In this document: in pieces, positions 50,591 to 62,862 of the stretch
Layout of the letters: every line of letters starts with the position of its first letter
How positions within the stretch are numbered: position 1 is the first letter of the stretch
Assembly (NCBI RefSeq): GCF_050947335.1
Contig: NW_027474128.1
Location: 1-64,000, forward strand
Reading direction: 5' to 3'
DNA: 64,000 nucleotides
Source: Megachile rotundata
Lineage: Eukaryota; Arthropoda; Insecta; Hymenoptera; Megachilidae
The notes under the pieces: model-generated
What the model saw: only the letters and a program-made list of their open reading frames with translations
What the model was told of the DNA's origin: nothing
The model's database searches: none
Position numbers and translations under genes: made by a program

Positions 50591-52748
50591 AGATTGATAA
50601 TAATAAAAGTGGTAAGTATAGTACTTGTCGTTCTATCGATCATAGAAACAGAATATAGCTAATAATATGAGTTAGATTGATAATAGTAAGAGTAATGAGT
50701 ATAGTAATTGTCATACTATCGATCATATAAGCATAATATGTCTATTAATATGAGTTAGAATGATAATAATAACAGTAATGAGTATAGTAATTGTCGTACT
50801 ATCGATCATATAAGCATAATATGGATAATAATATGAGTTAGATTGATAATAATAAAAGTAGTAAGTATAGTACTTGTCGTTCTATCGATCATATAAACAC
50901 AATATGGCCAATAATATGAGTTAGATTGATAATAATAAGAGTAATGAGTATAGTAATTGTCGTCCTATCGATCATATAAGCATAATATGGCTAATAATAT
51001 GAGTTAGATTGATAATAATAAGAGTAATAAGCATAGTAATTGTCGTTCTATCGGTCATATAACCATAATATGGCTAATAATATGAGTTAGATTGATAACA
51101 GTGAGTGTAATAAGTGTAGTAATTGTCGTTCTATCGATCATATGAGCATAATATGGCTAATAATATGAGTTAGGTTGATAATAATAAGAGTAATGGGTAT
51201 AGTAATTGTCGTACTATCGATCATATAAGGATAATATGGTTAATAATATGAGTAAGATTGATAATAATAAGAGTAATGAGTATAGTAATTGTCGTCCTAT
51301 CGATCATATAAGCATAATATGGCTAATAATATAAGTTAGATTGATAACAATAAGAGTAATAAGCATAGTAATTGTCGTTCTATCGGTCATATATCCATAA
51401 TATGGCTAATAATATGAGTTAGATTGAGAACAGTGAGTGTAATAAGTGTAGTAATTGTCGTTCTATCGATCATATAAGCATAATATGGCTAATAATATGA
51501 GTTAGATTAATAATAATAAGAGTAATCAGTATAGTATTTGTCGTTCTATCGATCATATCTGCATAATATGGTTAATAACATGAATTAAATTGATAATAGT
51601 GAGTGTAATAAGTGTAGTAATTGTCGTTCTATCGATCATATCTTCATAATATGGGTAATAATATGAGTTAGATTGATTAAAGTCAGTGTAATAAGTATAG
51701 TAATTGTCGTTCTATCGATCATATCTTCATAATATGGTTAATAATATGAGTTAGATTGATTAAAGTGAGTGTATTAAGGATAGTAATTGTCGTTCTATCG
51801 ATCATATAAGCGTAATATGGCTAATAATATGAGTTAGATTGATAATAATAAAAGTGGTAAGTATAGTACTTGTCATTCTATCGATCATATAAACACAATA
51901 TGGCTAATAATATGAGTTAGATTGATAATAGTAAGAGTAATGAGTATAGTAATTGTCATACTATCGATCATATAAGCATAATATGTCTAATAAAATGAGT
52001 TAGAATGATAATAATAAGAGTAATGAGTATAGTAATTGTCGTACTATCGATCATATAAGCATAATATGGATAATAATATGAGTTAGATTGATAATAATAA
52101 GAATAATAGATATAGTAATTGTCGTTCTATCGTTCATATAACCATAATATCGCTAATAATATGAGTTAGATTGATAATAATAAAAGTGGTAAGTATAGTA
52201 CTTGTCGTTCTATCGATCATATAAACACAATATGGCTAATAATATGAGTTAGATTGATAATAGTAAGAGTAATGAGTATAGTAATTGTCATACTATCGAT
52301 CATATAAGCATAATATGTCTAATAATATGCGTTGGAATGATAATAATAAGAGTAATGAGTATAGTAATTGTCGTACTATCGATCATATAAGCATAATATG
52401 GATAATAATATGAGTTAGATTGATAATAATAAGAGTAATAAGTATAGTAATTGTCGTTCTATCGATCATATAAGCATAATATGGCTAATAATATGAGTTA
52501 GATTGATAATAATTAGAGTAATGAGTATAGTAATTGTCGTCCTATCGATTATATAAGCATAATATGGCTAATAATATGAGTTAGATTGATAATAATAAGA
52601 GTAATGAGTATAGTAATTGTAGTCCTATCGATCATATAAGCATAATATGGCTAATAATATGAGTTAGATTGATAATAATAAGAGTAATAAGTATAGTAAT
52701 TGTCGTTCTATCGGTCATATAACCATAATATGGCCAATAATACGAGTT
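50591..52748 (+). repeat. Unit K2 (26 monomers, 2158 bp)
   Basis: It matches K1 at a shift of 2988 bp (36 monomers), including block J3 from 51089 and the GCGTTGGAAT marker (52329). One private change is GTATTAAGG at about 51774. It departs from K1 in its last monomer, which continues AACCATAATATGGCCAAT instead of AACCACAATATGGCTAAT. Confidence 0.88.
51089..51835 (+). repeat. Block J3 (9 monomers, 747 bp) inside K2
   Basis: This is the third copy of the GAGTAAGATTG / CATATATCC / GATTGAGAACAG block. The marker GATTGAGAACAG lies at 51422, exactly 2988 bp after its position in J2. Confidence 0.84.
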
Positions 52749-53495
52749 AGATTGATAACAGTGAGTGTAATAAGTGTAGTAATTGTCGTTCTATCGATCA
52801 TATAAGCATAATATGGCAAATAATATGAGTTAGATTAATAATAACAAGAGTAATCAGTATAGTATTTGTCGTTCTATCGATCATATCTGCATAATATGGT
52901 TAATAACATGAATTAGAGTAATAATAATAAGAGTAATCAGTATAGTAACTGTCGTTCTATCGATCATATCTTCATAATATGGTTAATAATATGAGTTAGA
53001 TTGATTAAACTGAGTGTAATAAGTGTAGTAATTGTCGTTCTATCGATCATATAAGCATAATATGGCTAATAATATGAGTTAGATTAATAATAATAAGAGT
53101 AATCAGTATAGTATTTGTCGTTCTATCGATCATATCTGCATAATATGATTAATAACATGAATTAGATTGATAATAGTGAGTGTAATAAGTGTAGTAATTG
53201 TCGTTCTATCGATCATATAAGCATAATATGTCTATTAATATGAGTTAGAATGATAATAATAAGAGTAATGAGTATAGTAATTGTCGCACTATCGATCATA
53301 TAAGCATAATATGGATAATAATATGAGTTAGATTGATAATAATAAGAGTAATAAGTATAGTAATTGTCGTTCTATCGATCATATAAGCATAATATGGCTA
53401 ATAATATGAGTTAGATTGATAATAATAAGAGTAATGAGTATAGTAATTGTCGTCCTATCGATCATATAAGCATAATATGGCTAATAATATGAGTT
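52749..53495 (+). repeat. Mosaic block N (9 monomers, 747 bp)
   Basis: It opens with GATAACAGTG, CTGC, CTTC (AACTGTCG) and GATTAAACTGAG monomers in the order found in U1 at 748-1162. It then continues with a B-like monomer ending ATATGTCTATTAAT, another apparent hybrid, and canonical and GTCGTCC monomers. Private changes: GGCAAATAATATG (52815), ATAACAAGAG (52842) and GTCGCAC (53283). Confidence 0.76.
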
Positions 53496-54728
53496 AGATT
53501 GATTAAACTGAGTGTAATAAGTGTAGTAATTGTCGTTCTATCGATCATATAAGCATAATATGGCTAATAATATGAGTTAGATTAATAATAATAAGAGTAA
53601 TCAGTATAGTATTTGTCGTTCTATCGATCATATCTGCATAATATGATTAATAACATGAATTAGATTGATAATAGTGAGTGTAATAAGTGTAGTAATTGTC
53701 GTGCTATTGATCATATGAGCATAATATGGCTAATAATATGAGTTAGGTTGATAATAATAAGAGTAATGGGTATAGTAATTGTCGTACTATCGATCATATA
53801 AGGATAATATGGCTAATAATATGAGTAAGATTGATAATAATAAGAGTAATGAGTATAGTAATTGTCGTCCTATCGATCATATAAGCATAATATGGCTAAT
53901 AATATGAGTTAGATTGATAATAATAAGAGTAATAAGTATAGTAATTGTCGTTCTATCGGTCATATAACCATAATATGGCTAATAATACGAGTTAGATTGA
54001 TAACAGTGAGTGTAATAAGTGTAGTAATTGTCGTTCTATCGATCATATAAGCGTAATATGGCTAATAATATGAGTTAGATTAATAATAATAAGAGTAATC
54101 AGTATAGCATTTGTCGTTCTATCGATCATATCTGCATAATATGGTTAATAACATGAATTAGATTGATAATAGTGAGTGTAATAAGTGTAGTAATTGTCGT
54201 TCTATCGATCATATAAGCATAATATGGCTTATAATATGAGTTAGATTGATAAGAATAAGAGTAATGAGTATAGTAATTGTCATACTATCGATCATATAAG
54301 CATAATATGTCTAATAATATGAGTTAGAATGATAATAATAAGAGTAATGAGTATAGTAGTTGTCGTACTATCGATCATATAAGCATAATATGGATAATAA
54401 TATGAGTTAGATTGATAATAATAAAAGTGGTAAGTATAGTACTTGTCGTTCTATCGATCATATAAACACAATATGGCCAATAATATGAGTTAGATTGATA
54501 ATAATAAGAGTAATGAGTATAGTAATTGTCGTCCTATCGATCATATAAGCATAATATGGCTAATAATATGAGTTAGATTGATAATAATAAGAGTAATAAG
54601 CATAGTAATTGTCGTTCTATCGGTCATATAACCATAATATGGCTAATAATATGAGTTAGATTGATAACAGTGAGTGTAATAAGTGTAGTAATTGTCGTTC
54701 TATCGATCATATAAGCATAATATGAGTT
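53496..54728 (+). repeat. Distant copy of U8/U9 opening (15 monomers, 1233 bp)
   Basis: The GATTAAACTGAG and D monomers are followed at 53662 by the GTCGTGCTATTGATC monomer, GGGTATAG, GAGTAAGATTG, AACC, GCGTAATATGG, CAGTATAGCATTTG and GGCTTATAATATG monomers. This is the order seen from 20846 and 23168. It lacks the 2-bp deletion of U8 and U9. It departs from U8 at about 54385 and ends with a 71-bp monomer. Confidence 0.85.
54658..54728 (+). repeat. 71-bp monomer with 12-bp deletion, different neighbour
   Basis: Same 12-bp deletion, but here followed by a GATAAGAATAAGTG monomer rather than a D monomer. It is either an independent deletion at the same direct repeat or the old one joined to a new neighbour by recombination. 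Confidence 0.93.
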
Positions 54729-54894
54729 AGATTGATAAGAATAAGTGTAATAAGTATAGTAATTGTCGTCCTATCGATCATATAAGCGTAATATGGCTAA
54801 TAATATGAGTTAGATTGATAATAATAAGAGTAATAAGTATAGTAATTGTCGTTCTATCGATCATATCTTCATAATATGGTTAATAATATGAGTT
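54729..54894 (+). repeat. Two linking monomers (166 bp)
   Basis: One GATAAGAATAAGTG / GCGTAATATGG monomer, as in U1 at 2657, is followed by a canonical monomer ending in the CTTC form. They join the U8-like block to M1. Confidence 0.75.
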
Positions 54895-57218
54895 AGATTG
54901 ATTAAAGTCAGTGTAATAAGTATAGTAATTGTCGTTCTATCGATCATATCTTCATAATATGGTTAATAATATGAGTTAGATTGATTAAAGTGAGTGTAAT
55001 AAGTATAGTAATTGTCGTTCTATCGATCATATAAGCATAATATGGCTAATAATATGAGTTAGATTGATAATAATAAGATTAATAAGTATAGTAATTGTCG
55101 TTCTATCGATCATAAAGGCATAATATGGCTAATAATATGAGTTAGATTGATAAGAATAAGAGTAATAAGTATAGTAATTGTCGTTCTATCGTTCACATAA
55201 GCGTAATATGGCTAATAATATGAGTTAGATTGATAATAATAAGAGTAATACGTATAGTAATTGTCGTTCTATCGGTCATATAACCATAATATGGCTAATA
55301 ATATGAGTTAGATTGATAGTAGTGAGTGTAATAAGTGTAGTAATTGTCGTTCTATCGATCATATGAGCATAATATGGCTAATAATATGAGTTAGATTGAT
55401 AATAATAAGAGTAATGAATATAGTAATTGTCGTTCTATCGGTCATATAACCATAATATGGCTAATAATATCAGTTAACATGATAATAATAAAAGTGGTAA
55501 GTATAGTACTTGTCGTTCTATCGATCATATAAACACAATATGTCTAATAATATGAGTTAGGTTGATAATAGTAACAGTAATGAGTATAGTAATTGTCATA
55601 CTATCGATCATATAAGCATAATATGTCTAATAATATGAGTTAGAATGATAATAATAAGAGAAATGAGTATAGTAATTGTCGTACTATCGATGATATAAGC
55701 ATAATATGGATAATAATATGAGTTAGATTGATAATAATAAAAGTGGTAAGTATAGTACTTGTCGTTCTATCGATCATATAAACACAATATGTCTAATAAT
55801 ATGAGTTAGATTGATAATAATAAGAATAATAGGTATAGTAATTGTCGTTCTATCGGTCATATAACCATAATATCGCTAATAATATGAGTTAGATTGATAA
55901 TAATAAGAGTAATAAGTATAGTAATTCTCGTTCTATCGGTCATATAACCATAATGGGGCTAATAATATGAGTTAGATTGATAACAGTGAGTGTAATAAGT
56001 ATAGTAATTGTCGTTATATCCATCATATAAGCATAATAAGGCTAATAATATGAGTTAGATTAATAATAATAAGAGTTATGAGTATAGTAGTTGTCGTCCT
56101 ATCGATCATATAAGCATAATATGGCTAATAATATGAGTTAGATTGATAATAATAAGAGTAATAAGTATAGTAATTGTCGGCCTATCGATCATATAAGCAT
56201 AATATGGCTAATAATATGAGTTAGATTGATAATAATAAGAGTAATGAGTATAGTAATTGTCGTCCTACCGATCATATAAGCATAATATGGCTAATAATAT
56301 GAGTTAGATTGATAATAATAAGAGTAATAAGTATAGTAATTGTCGTTCTATCGGTCATATAACCATAATATAGCCAATAATACGAGTTAGATTGATAACA
56401 GTGAGTGTAATAAGTGTAGTAATTGTCGTTCTATCGATCATATAAGCATAATATGGCTAATAATATGAGTTAGATTAATAATAATAAGAGTAATCAGTAT
56501 AGTATTTCTCGTTCTATCGATCATATAAACACAATATGGCTAATAATATGAGTTAGATTGATAATAGTAAGAGTAATGAGTATAGTAATTGTCATACTAT
56601 CGATCATATAAGCATAATATGTCTAATAAAATGAGTTAGAATGATAATAATAAGAGTAATGAGTATAGTAATTGTCGTACTATCGATCATATAAGCATAA
56701 TATGGATAATAATATGAGTTAGATTGATAATAATAAGAATAATAGGTATAGTAATTGTCGTTCTATCGTTCATATAACCATAATATCGCTAATAATATGA
56801 GTTAGATTGATAATAATAAAAGTGGTAAGTATAGTACTTGTCGTTCTATCGATCATATAAACACTATATGGCGAATAATATGAGTTAGATTGATAATAGT
56901 AAGAGTAATGAGTATAGTAATTGTCATACTATCGATCATATAAGCATAATATGTCTAATAATATGAGTTAGAATGATAATAATAAGAGTAATGAGTATAG
57001 TAATTGTCGTTCTATCGATCATATAAGCATAATATGGCTAATAATATGAGTTAGATTGATAATAATAAGAATAATAGGTATAGTAATTGTCGTTCTATCG
57101 GTCATATAACCATAATATCGCTAATAATATGAGTTAGATTGATAATAATAAGAGTAATAAGTATAGTAATTCTCGTTCTATCGGTCATATAACCATAATG
57201 GGGCTAATAATATGAGTT
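54895..57218 (+). repeat. Unit M1 (28 monomers, 2324 bp)
   Basis: It opens with the GATTAAAGTCAG and GATTAAAGTGAG monomers, then AATAAGATTAATAAG with CATAAAGGCATAAT (55111), CGTTCACATAAGCG, and AATACGTATAG. Further in it has GATATAAGC (about 55690), TAATGGGGC (55951, again at 57196) and two monomers copied from the start of the H unit (55974-56139). Single-base private variants are clearly denser here than in the first 50 kb. Confidence 0.82.
55974..56139 (+). repeat. Pair of H-unit opening monomers in M1 (166 bp)
   Basis: The GTTATATCCATC / ATAATAAGGC monomer and the GAGTTATGAG / GTAGTTGTCG monomer are found together only here and at the starts of H1 (27814) and H2 (33197). The second monomer begins AGATTAATAAT here, AGATTGATAAT in H1 and H2. 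Confidence 0.82.
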
Positions 57219-58297
57219 AGATTGATTAAAGTCAGTGTAATAAGTATAGTAATTGTCGTTCTATCGATCATATCTTCATAATATGGTTATTAATATGAGT
57301 TAGATTGATTAAAGTGAGTGTAATAAGTATAGTAATTGTCGTTCTATCGATCATATAAGCATAATATGGCTAATAATATGAGTTAGATTGATAATAATAA
57401 GATTAATAAGTATAGTAATTGTCGTTCTATCGATCATAAAGGCATAATATGGCTAATAATATGAGTTAGATTGATAAGAATAAGAGTAATAAGTATAGTA
57501 ATTGTCGTTCTATCGTTCACATAAGCGTAATATGGCTAATAATATGAGTTTGATTGATAATAATAAGAGTAATACGTATAGTAATTGTCGTTCTATCGGT
57601 CATATAACCATAACATGGCTAATAATATGAGTTAGATTGATAGTAGTGAGTGTAATAAGTATAGTAATTGTCGTTCTATCGGTCATATAACCATAATATG
57701 GCTAATAATATGAGTTAGATTGATAATAATAGGAGTAATGAGTATTGTAATTGTCGTTCTATCGATCATATAAGTATAACATGGCTAATAATATGAGTTA
57801 GGTTGATAATAATAAGAGTAATAAGTATATTATTTGTCGTTATACCGATCATATAAGCATAATATGGCTAACAATATGAGTTAGATTGATAATAATAAGA
57901 GTAATTAGTATAGTAATTGTCGAACTATCGATCATATGAGCATAATATGGCTAATAATATGAGTTAGATTGATAATAATAAGAGTCATGAATATAGTAAT
58001 TGTCGTTCTATCGGTCATATAACCACAATATGGCTAATAATATGAGTTAGATTGATAATAATATAAGTGGTAAGTATAGTACTTGTCGTTCTATCGATCA
58101 TATAAACACAATATGGCTAATAATATGAGTTAGATTGATAATAATAAGAGTAATAAGTATAGTAATTGTCGTTCTATCGATCATATAAGCATAATATGGC
58201 TAATAATATGAGTTAGATTGATAATAATAAGAGTAATGAGTATAATAATTGTCGTCCTATCGATCATATAAGCATAATATGGCTAATAATATGAGTT
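57219..58297 (+). repeat. Partial unit M2 (13 monomers, 1079 bp)
   Basis: The first five monomers (57219-57633) repeat 54895-55309 at a shift of 2324 bp, including CATAAAGGCA at 57435. The next monomer starts alike (GATAGTAGTGAG) but turns into a CGGTC/AACC form. The rest contains single copies of GTTATACC, GTCGAAC, F (ATATAAGTGG) and canonical monomers with many private changes. Confidence 0.78.
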
Positions 58298-58546
58298 AGA
58301 TTGATAATAATAAGAGTAATGAGTATAGTAATTGTCGTCCTATCGATCATATAAGCATAATATGATTAATAGCATGAATTAGATTGATAATAGTGAGTGT
58401 AATAAGTGTAGTAATTGTCGTTCTATCGATCATATGAGCATAATATGGCTAATAATATGAGTTAGATTGATAATAATAAGAGTAATAAATATAGTAATTG
58501 TCGTTCTATCGGTCATATAACCATAATATGGCTAATAATATGAGTT
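58298..58546 (+). repeat. Three-monomer lead-in P0 (249 bp)
   Basis: A GTCGTCC monomer ending GATTAATAGCATGAATT, a B monomer and an AAATATAG/AACC monomer recur unchanged in order at 59792-60040, 1494 bp (two 9-monomer units) later. Confidence 0.82.
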
Positions 58547-59293
58547 AGATTGATAATAATAAAAGTGGTAAGTATAGTACTTGTCGTTCTATCGATCATA
58601 TAAACACAATATGGCTAATAATATGAGTTAGATTGATAATAGTAAGAGTAATGAGTATAGTAATTGTCATACTATCGATCATATAAGCATAATATGTCTA
58701 ATAATATGAGTTAGAATGATAATAATAAGAGTAATGAGTATAGTAATTGTCGTACTATCGATCATATAAGCATAATATGAATAATAATATGAGTTAGATT
58801 GATAATAGTGAGTGTAATAAGTGTAGTAATTGTCGTTCTATCGATCATATGAGCATAATATGGCTAATAATATGAGTTAGGTTGATAATAATAAGAGTAA
58901 TGGGTATAGTAATTGTCGTACTATCGATCATATAAGGATAATATGGCTACTAATATGAGTTAGATTGATAATAATAAGAGTAATGAGTATAGTAATTGTC
59001 GTCCTATCGATCATATAAGCATAATATGGCTAATAATATGAGTTAGATTGATAATAATAAGATTAATAAGTATAGTAATTGTCGTTCTATCAATCATAAA
59101 GGCATAATATGGCTAATAATATGAGTTAGATTGATAAGAATAAGAGTAATAAGTATAGTAATTGTCGTTCTATCGTTCACATAAGCGTAATATGGCTAAT
59201 AATATGAGTTAGATTGATAATAATAAGAGTAATACGTATAGTAATTGTCGTTCTATCGGTCATATAACCATAATATGGCTAATAATATGAGTT
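58547..59293 (+). repeat. 9-monomer HOR P1 (747 bp)
   Basis: Core of six monomers: F, G, AGAATG with ATATGAATAATAATATG, B, AGGTTG/GGATA with GGCTACTAATATG, and GTCGTCC. It is followed by three monomers matching M1 55061-55309 (CATAAAGGCATAAT, CGTTCACATAAGCG, AATACGTATAG). The core repeats at 59294 and 60041. Confidence 0.88.
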
Positions 59294-60040
59294 AGATTGA
59301 TAATAATAAAAGTGGTAAGTATAGTACTTGTCGTTCTATCGATCATATAAACACAATATGGCTAATAATATGAGTTAGATTGATAATAGTAAGAGTAATG
59401 AGTATAGTAATTGTCATACTATCGATCATATAAGCATAATATGTCTAATAATATGAGTTAGAATGATAATAATAAGAGTAATGAGTATAGTAATTGTCGT
59501 ACTATCGATCATATAAGCATAATATGAATAATAATATGAGTTAGATTGATAATAGTGAGTGTAATAAGTGTAGTAATTGTCGTTCTATCGATCATATGAG
59601 CATAATATGGCTAATAATATGAGTTAGGTTGATAATAATAAGAGTAATGGGTATAGTAATTGTCGTACTATCGATCATATAAGGATAATATGGCTACTAA
59701 TATGAGTTAGATTGATAATAATAAGAGTAATGAGTATAGTAATTGTCGTCCTATCGATCATATAAGCATAATATGGCTAATAATATGAGTTAGATTGATA
59801 ATAATAAGAGTAATGAGTATAGTAATTGTCGTCCTATCGATCATATAAGCATAATATGATTAATAGCATGAATTAGATTGATAATAGTGAGTGTAATAAG
59901 TGTAGTAATTGTCGTTCTATCGATCATATGAGCATAATATGGCTAATAATATGAGTTAGATTGATAATAATAAGAGTAATAAATATAGTAATTGTCGTTC
60001 TATCGGTCATATAACCATAATATGGCTAATAATATGAGTT
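59294..60040 (+). repeat. 9-monomer HOR P2 (747 bp)
   Basis: It has the same six-monomer core as P1, then the three P0 monomers instead of the M1-like ones. The marker ATATGGCTAC is at 58941, 59688 and 60435, giving the 747-bp period directly. Confidence 0.88.
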
Positions 60041-60123
60041 AGATTGATAACAGTGAGTGTAATGAGTATAGTAATTGTCGTTATATCGATCATATAAACA
60101 CAATATGGCTAATAATATGAGTT
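60041..60123 (+). repeat. Hybrid monomer opening P3
   Basis: It begins GATAACAGTGAGTGTAATGAG with GTTATATCGATC and ends with AAACACAATATGG of subtype F. It stands where P1 and P2 have a full F monomer. The exchange point lies within TATCGATCATATAA. Confidence 0.83.
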
Positions 60124-60538
60124 AGATTGATAATAGTAAGAGTAATGAGTATAGTAATTGTCATACTATCGATCATATAAGCATAATATGTCTAAGAATA
60201 TGAGTTAGAATGATAATAATAAGAGTAATGAGTATAGTAATTGTCGTACTATCGATCATATAAGCATAATATGAATAATAATATGAGTTAGATTGATAAT
60301 AGTGAGTGTAATAAGTGTAGTAATTGTCGTTCTATCGATCATATGAGCATAATATGGCTAATAATATGAGTTAGGTTGATAATAATAAGAGTAATGGGTA
60401 TAGTAATTGTCGTACTATCGATCATATAAGGATAATATGGCTACTAATATGAGTTAGATTGATAATAATAAGAGTAATGAGTATAGTAATTGTCGTCCTA
60501 TCGATCATATAAGCATAATATGGCTAATAATATGAGTC
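60041..60538 (+). repeat. Six-monomer core P3 (498 bp)
   Basis: This is the third copy of the core. Its first monomer is a hybrid and its G monomer reads GTCTAAGAATATG. It ends with GAGTCAG, which also precedes Q2, so the Q unit follows directly. Confidence 0.84.
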
Positions 60539-62862
60539 AGATTGATAATAATAAGAGTAATAAGCATAGTAATTGTCGTTCTATCGGTCATATAACCATA
60601 ATATGGCTAATAATATGAGTTAGATTGATAACAGTGAGTGTAATAAGTGTAGTAATTGTCGTTCTATCGATCATATAAGCATAATATGGCTAATAATATG
60701 AGTTAGATTAATAATAATAAGAGCAATCAGTATAGTATTTGTCGTTCTATCGATCATATCTGCATAATATGATTAATAACATGAATTAGATTGATAATAG
60801 TGAGTGTAATAAGTGTAGTAATTGTCGTTCTATCGATCATATGAGCATAATATGGCTAATAATATGAGTTAGATTGATAATAATAAGAGTAATGAATATA
60901 GTAATTGTCGTTCTACCGATCATATAAGCATAATATGGCTAATAATATGAGTTAGATTGATAATAATAAGATTAATAAGTATAGTAATTGCCGTTCTATC
61001 GGTCATATAACCATAATATGGCTAATAATATTAGTTAGATTGTTAATAATGAGAGTAATAAGTATAGTAATTGTCGTTCTATCGATCATATAAGCATAAT
61101 ATGGCTAATAATATGAGTTAGATTGATAATAATAAGAGTAATGAGTATAGTAATTGTCGTTCTATCGATCATATAAGCATAATATGGCTAATAATATGAG
61201 TTAGATTGATAATAATAAGAGTAATAAGCATAGTAATTGCCGTTCTATCGATCATATAAGCACAATATGGCTAATAATATGTGTTAGATTGATAATAATG
61301 AGAGTAGTAAGTATAGTAATTGTCGTTCTATCGATCATATAAGCATAATATGGCTAATAATATGAGTTAGATTGATAATAATAAGAGTAATAAGCATAGT
61401 AATTGTCGTTTTATCGATCATATAAGCATAATATGGCTAATAATATGAGTTACATTGATAATAATAAGAGTAATGAGTATAGTAATTGTCGTCCTATCGA
61501 TCATATAAGCATAATATGGCTAATAATATGAGTTAGATTGATAATAATAAGAGTAATAAGTGTAGTAATTGTCGTTCTACCGATCATATAAGCATAATAT
61601 GGCTAATAATATGAGTTAGAATGATAATAATAAGATTAATAAGTATAGTAATCGTCGTTCTATCGATCATATAAGCATAATATGGCTAATAATATGAGTT
61701 AGATTGATATTAATAAGAGTAATAAGTATAGTAATTGTCGTTCTATCGGTCATATAACCATAATATGGCTAATAATATGAGTTAGATTGTTAATAATGAG
61801 AGTAATAAGTATAGTAATTGTCGTTCTATCGATCATATAAGCATAATATGGCTAATAATATGAGTTAGATTGATAATATTAAGAGTAATGAGTATAGTAA
61901 TTGTCGTTCTATCGATCATATAAGCATAATATGGCTAATAATATGAGTTAGATTGATAATAATAAGAGTAATAAGTATAGTAATTGCCGTTCTATCGATC
62001 ATATAAGCACAATATGGCTAATAATATGTGTTAGATTGATAATAATGAGAGTAGTAAGTATAGTAATTGTCGTTCTATCGATCATATAAGCATAATATGG
62101 CTAATAATATGAGTTAGATTGATAATAATAAGAGTAATAAGCATAGTAATTGTCGTTTTATCGATCATATAAGCATAATATGGCTAATAATATGAGTTAC
62201 ATTGATAATAATAAGAGTAATGAGTATAGTAATTGTCGTCCTATCGATCATATAAGCATAATATGGCTAATAATATGAGTTAGAATAATAATAGTTAGAG
62301 TAATCAGTATAGTATTTGTCGTTCTATCGATCATATATGCATAATATGGTTAATAACATGAATTAGATTGATAATAGTGAGTGTAATAAGTGTAGTAATT
62401 GTCGTTCTATCGATCATATAAGCATAATATGGCTAATAATATGAGTTAGATTGATAATAATAAGAGTAATGAGTATAGTAATTGTCGTCCTATCGATCAT
62501 ATAAGCATAATGTGGCTAATAATATGAGTTAGATTGATAATAATAAGAGTAATGAGTATAGTAATTGTCGTCCTATCGATCATATAAGCATAATATGGCT
62601 AATAATATGATTTAGATTGATAATAATAAGAGTAGTAAGTATAGTAATTGTCGTCCTATCGATCATATAAGCATAATACGGCTAATAATATGAGTTAGAT
62701 TGATATTAATAAAACTAATAAGTATAGTAATTGTCGTTCTATCGGTCATATAACCATAATATGGCTAATAATATGAGTTAGATTGATAACAGTGAGTGTA
62801 ATGAGTATAGTAATTGTCGTTATATCGATCATATAAGCATAATATGGCTAATAATATGAGTC
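60539..62862 (+). repeat. Unit Q1 (28 monomers, 2324 bp)
   Basis: It is bounded by GAGTCAG on both sides. Markers are ATTGCCGTTC (60988), AATATTAGTTAG, GTTAATAATGAGAG, AAGCACAATATGG with ATGTGTTAG (61279, again 747 bp later at 62026) and GTTTTATCG. Most monomers are close to canonical, with AAGC and ATCGAT, unlike the strongly patterned left part of the window. Confidence 0.85.
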
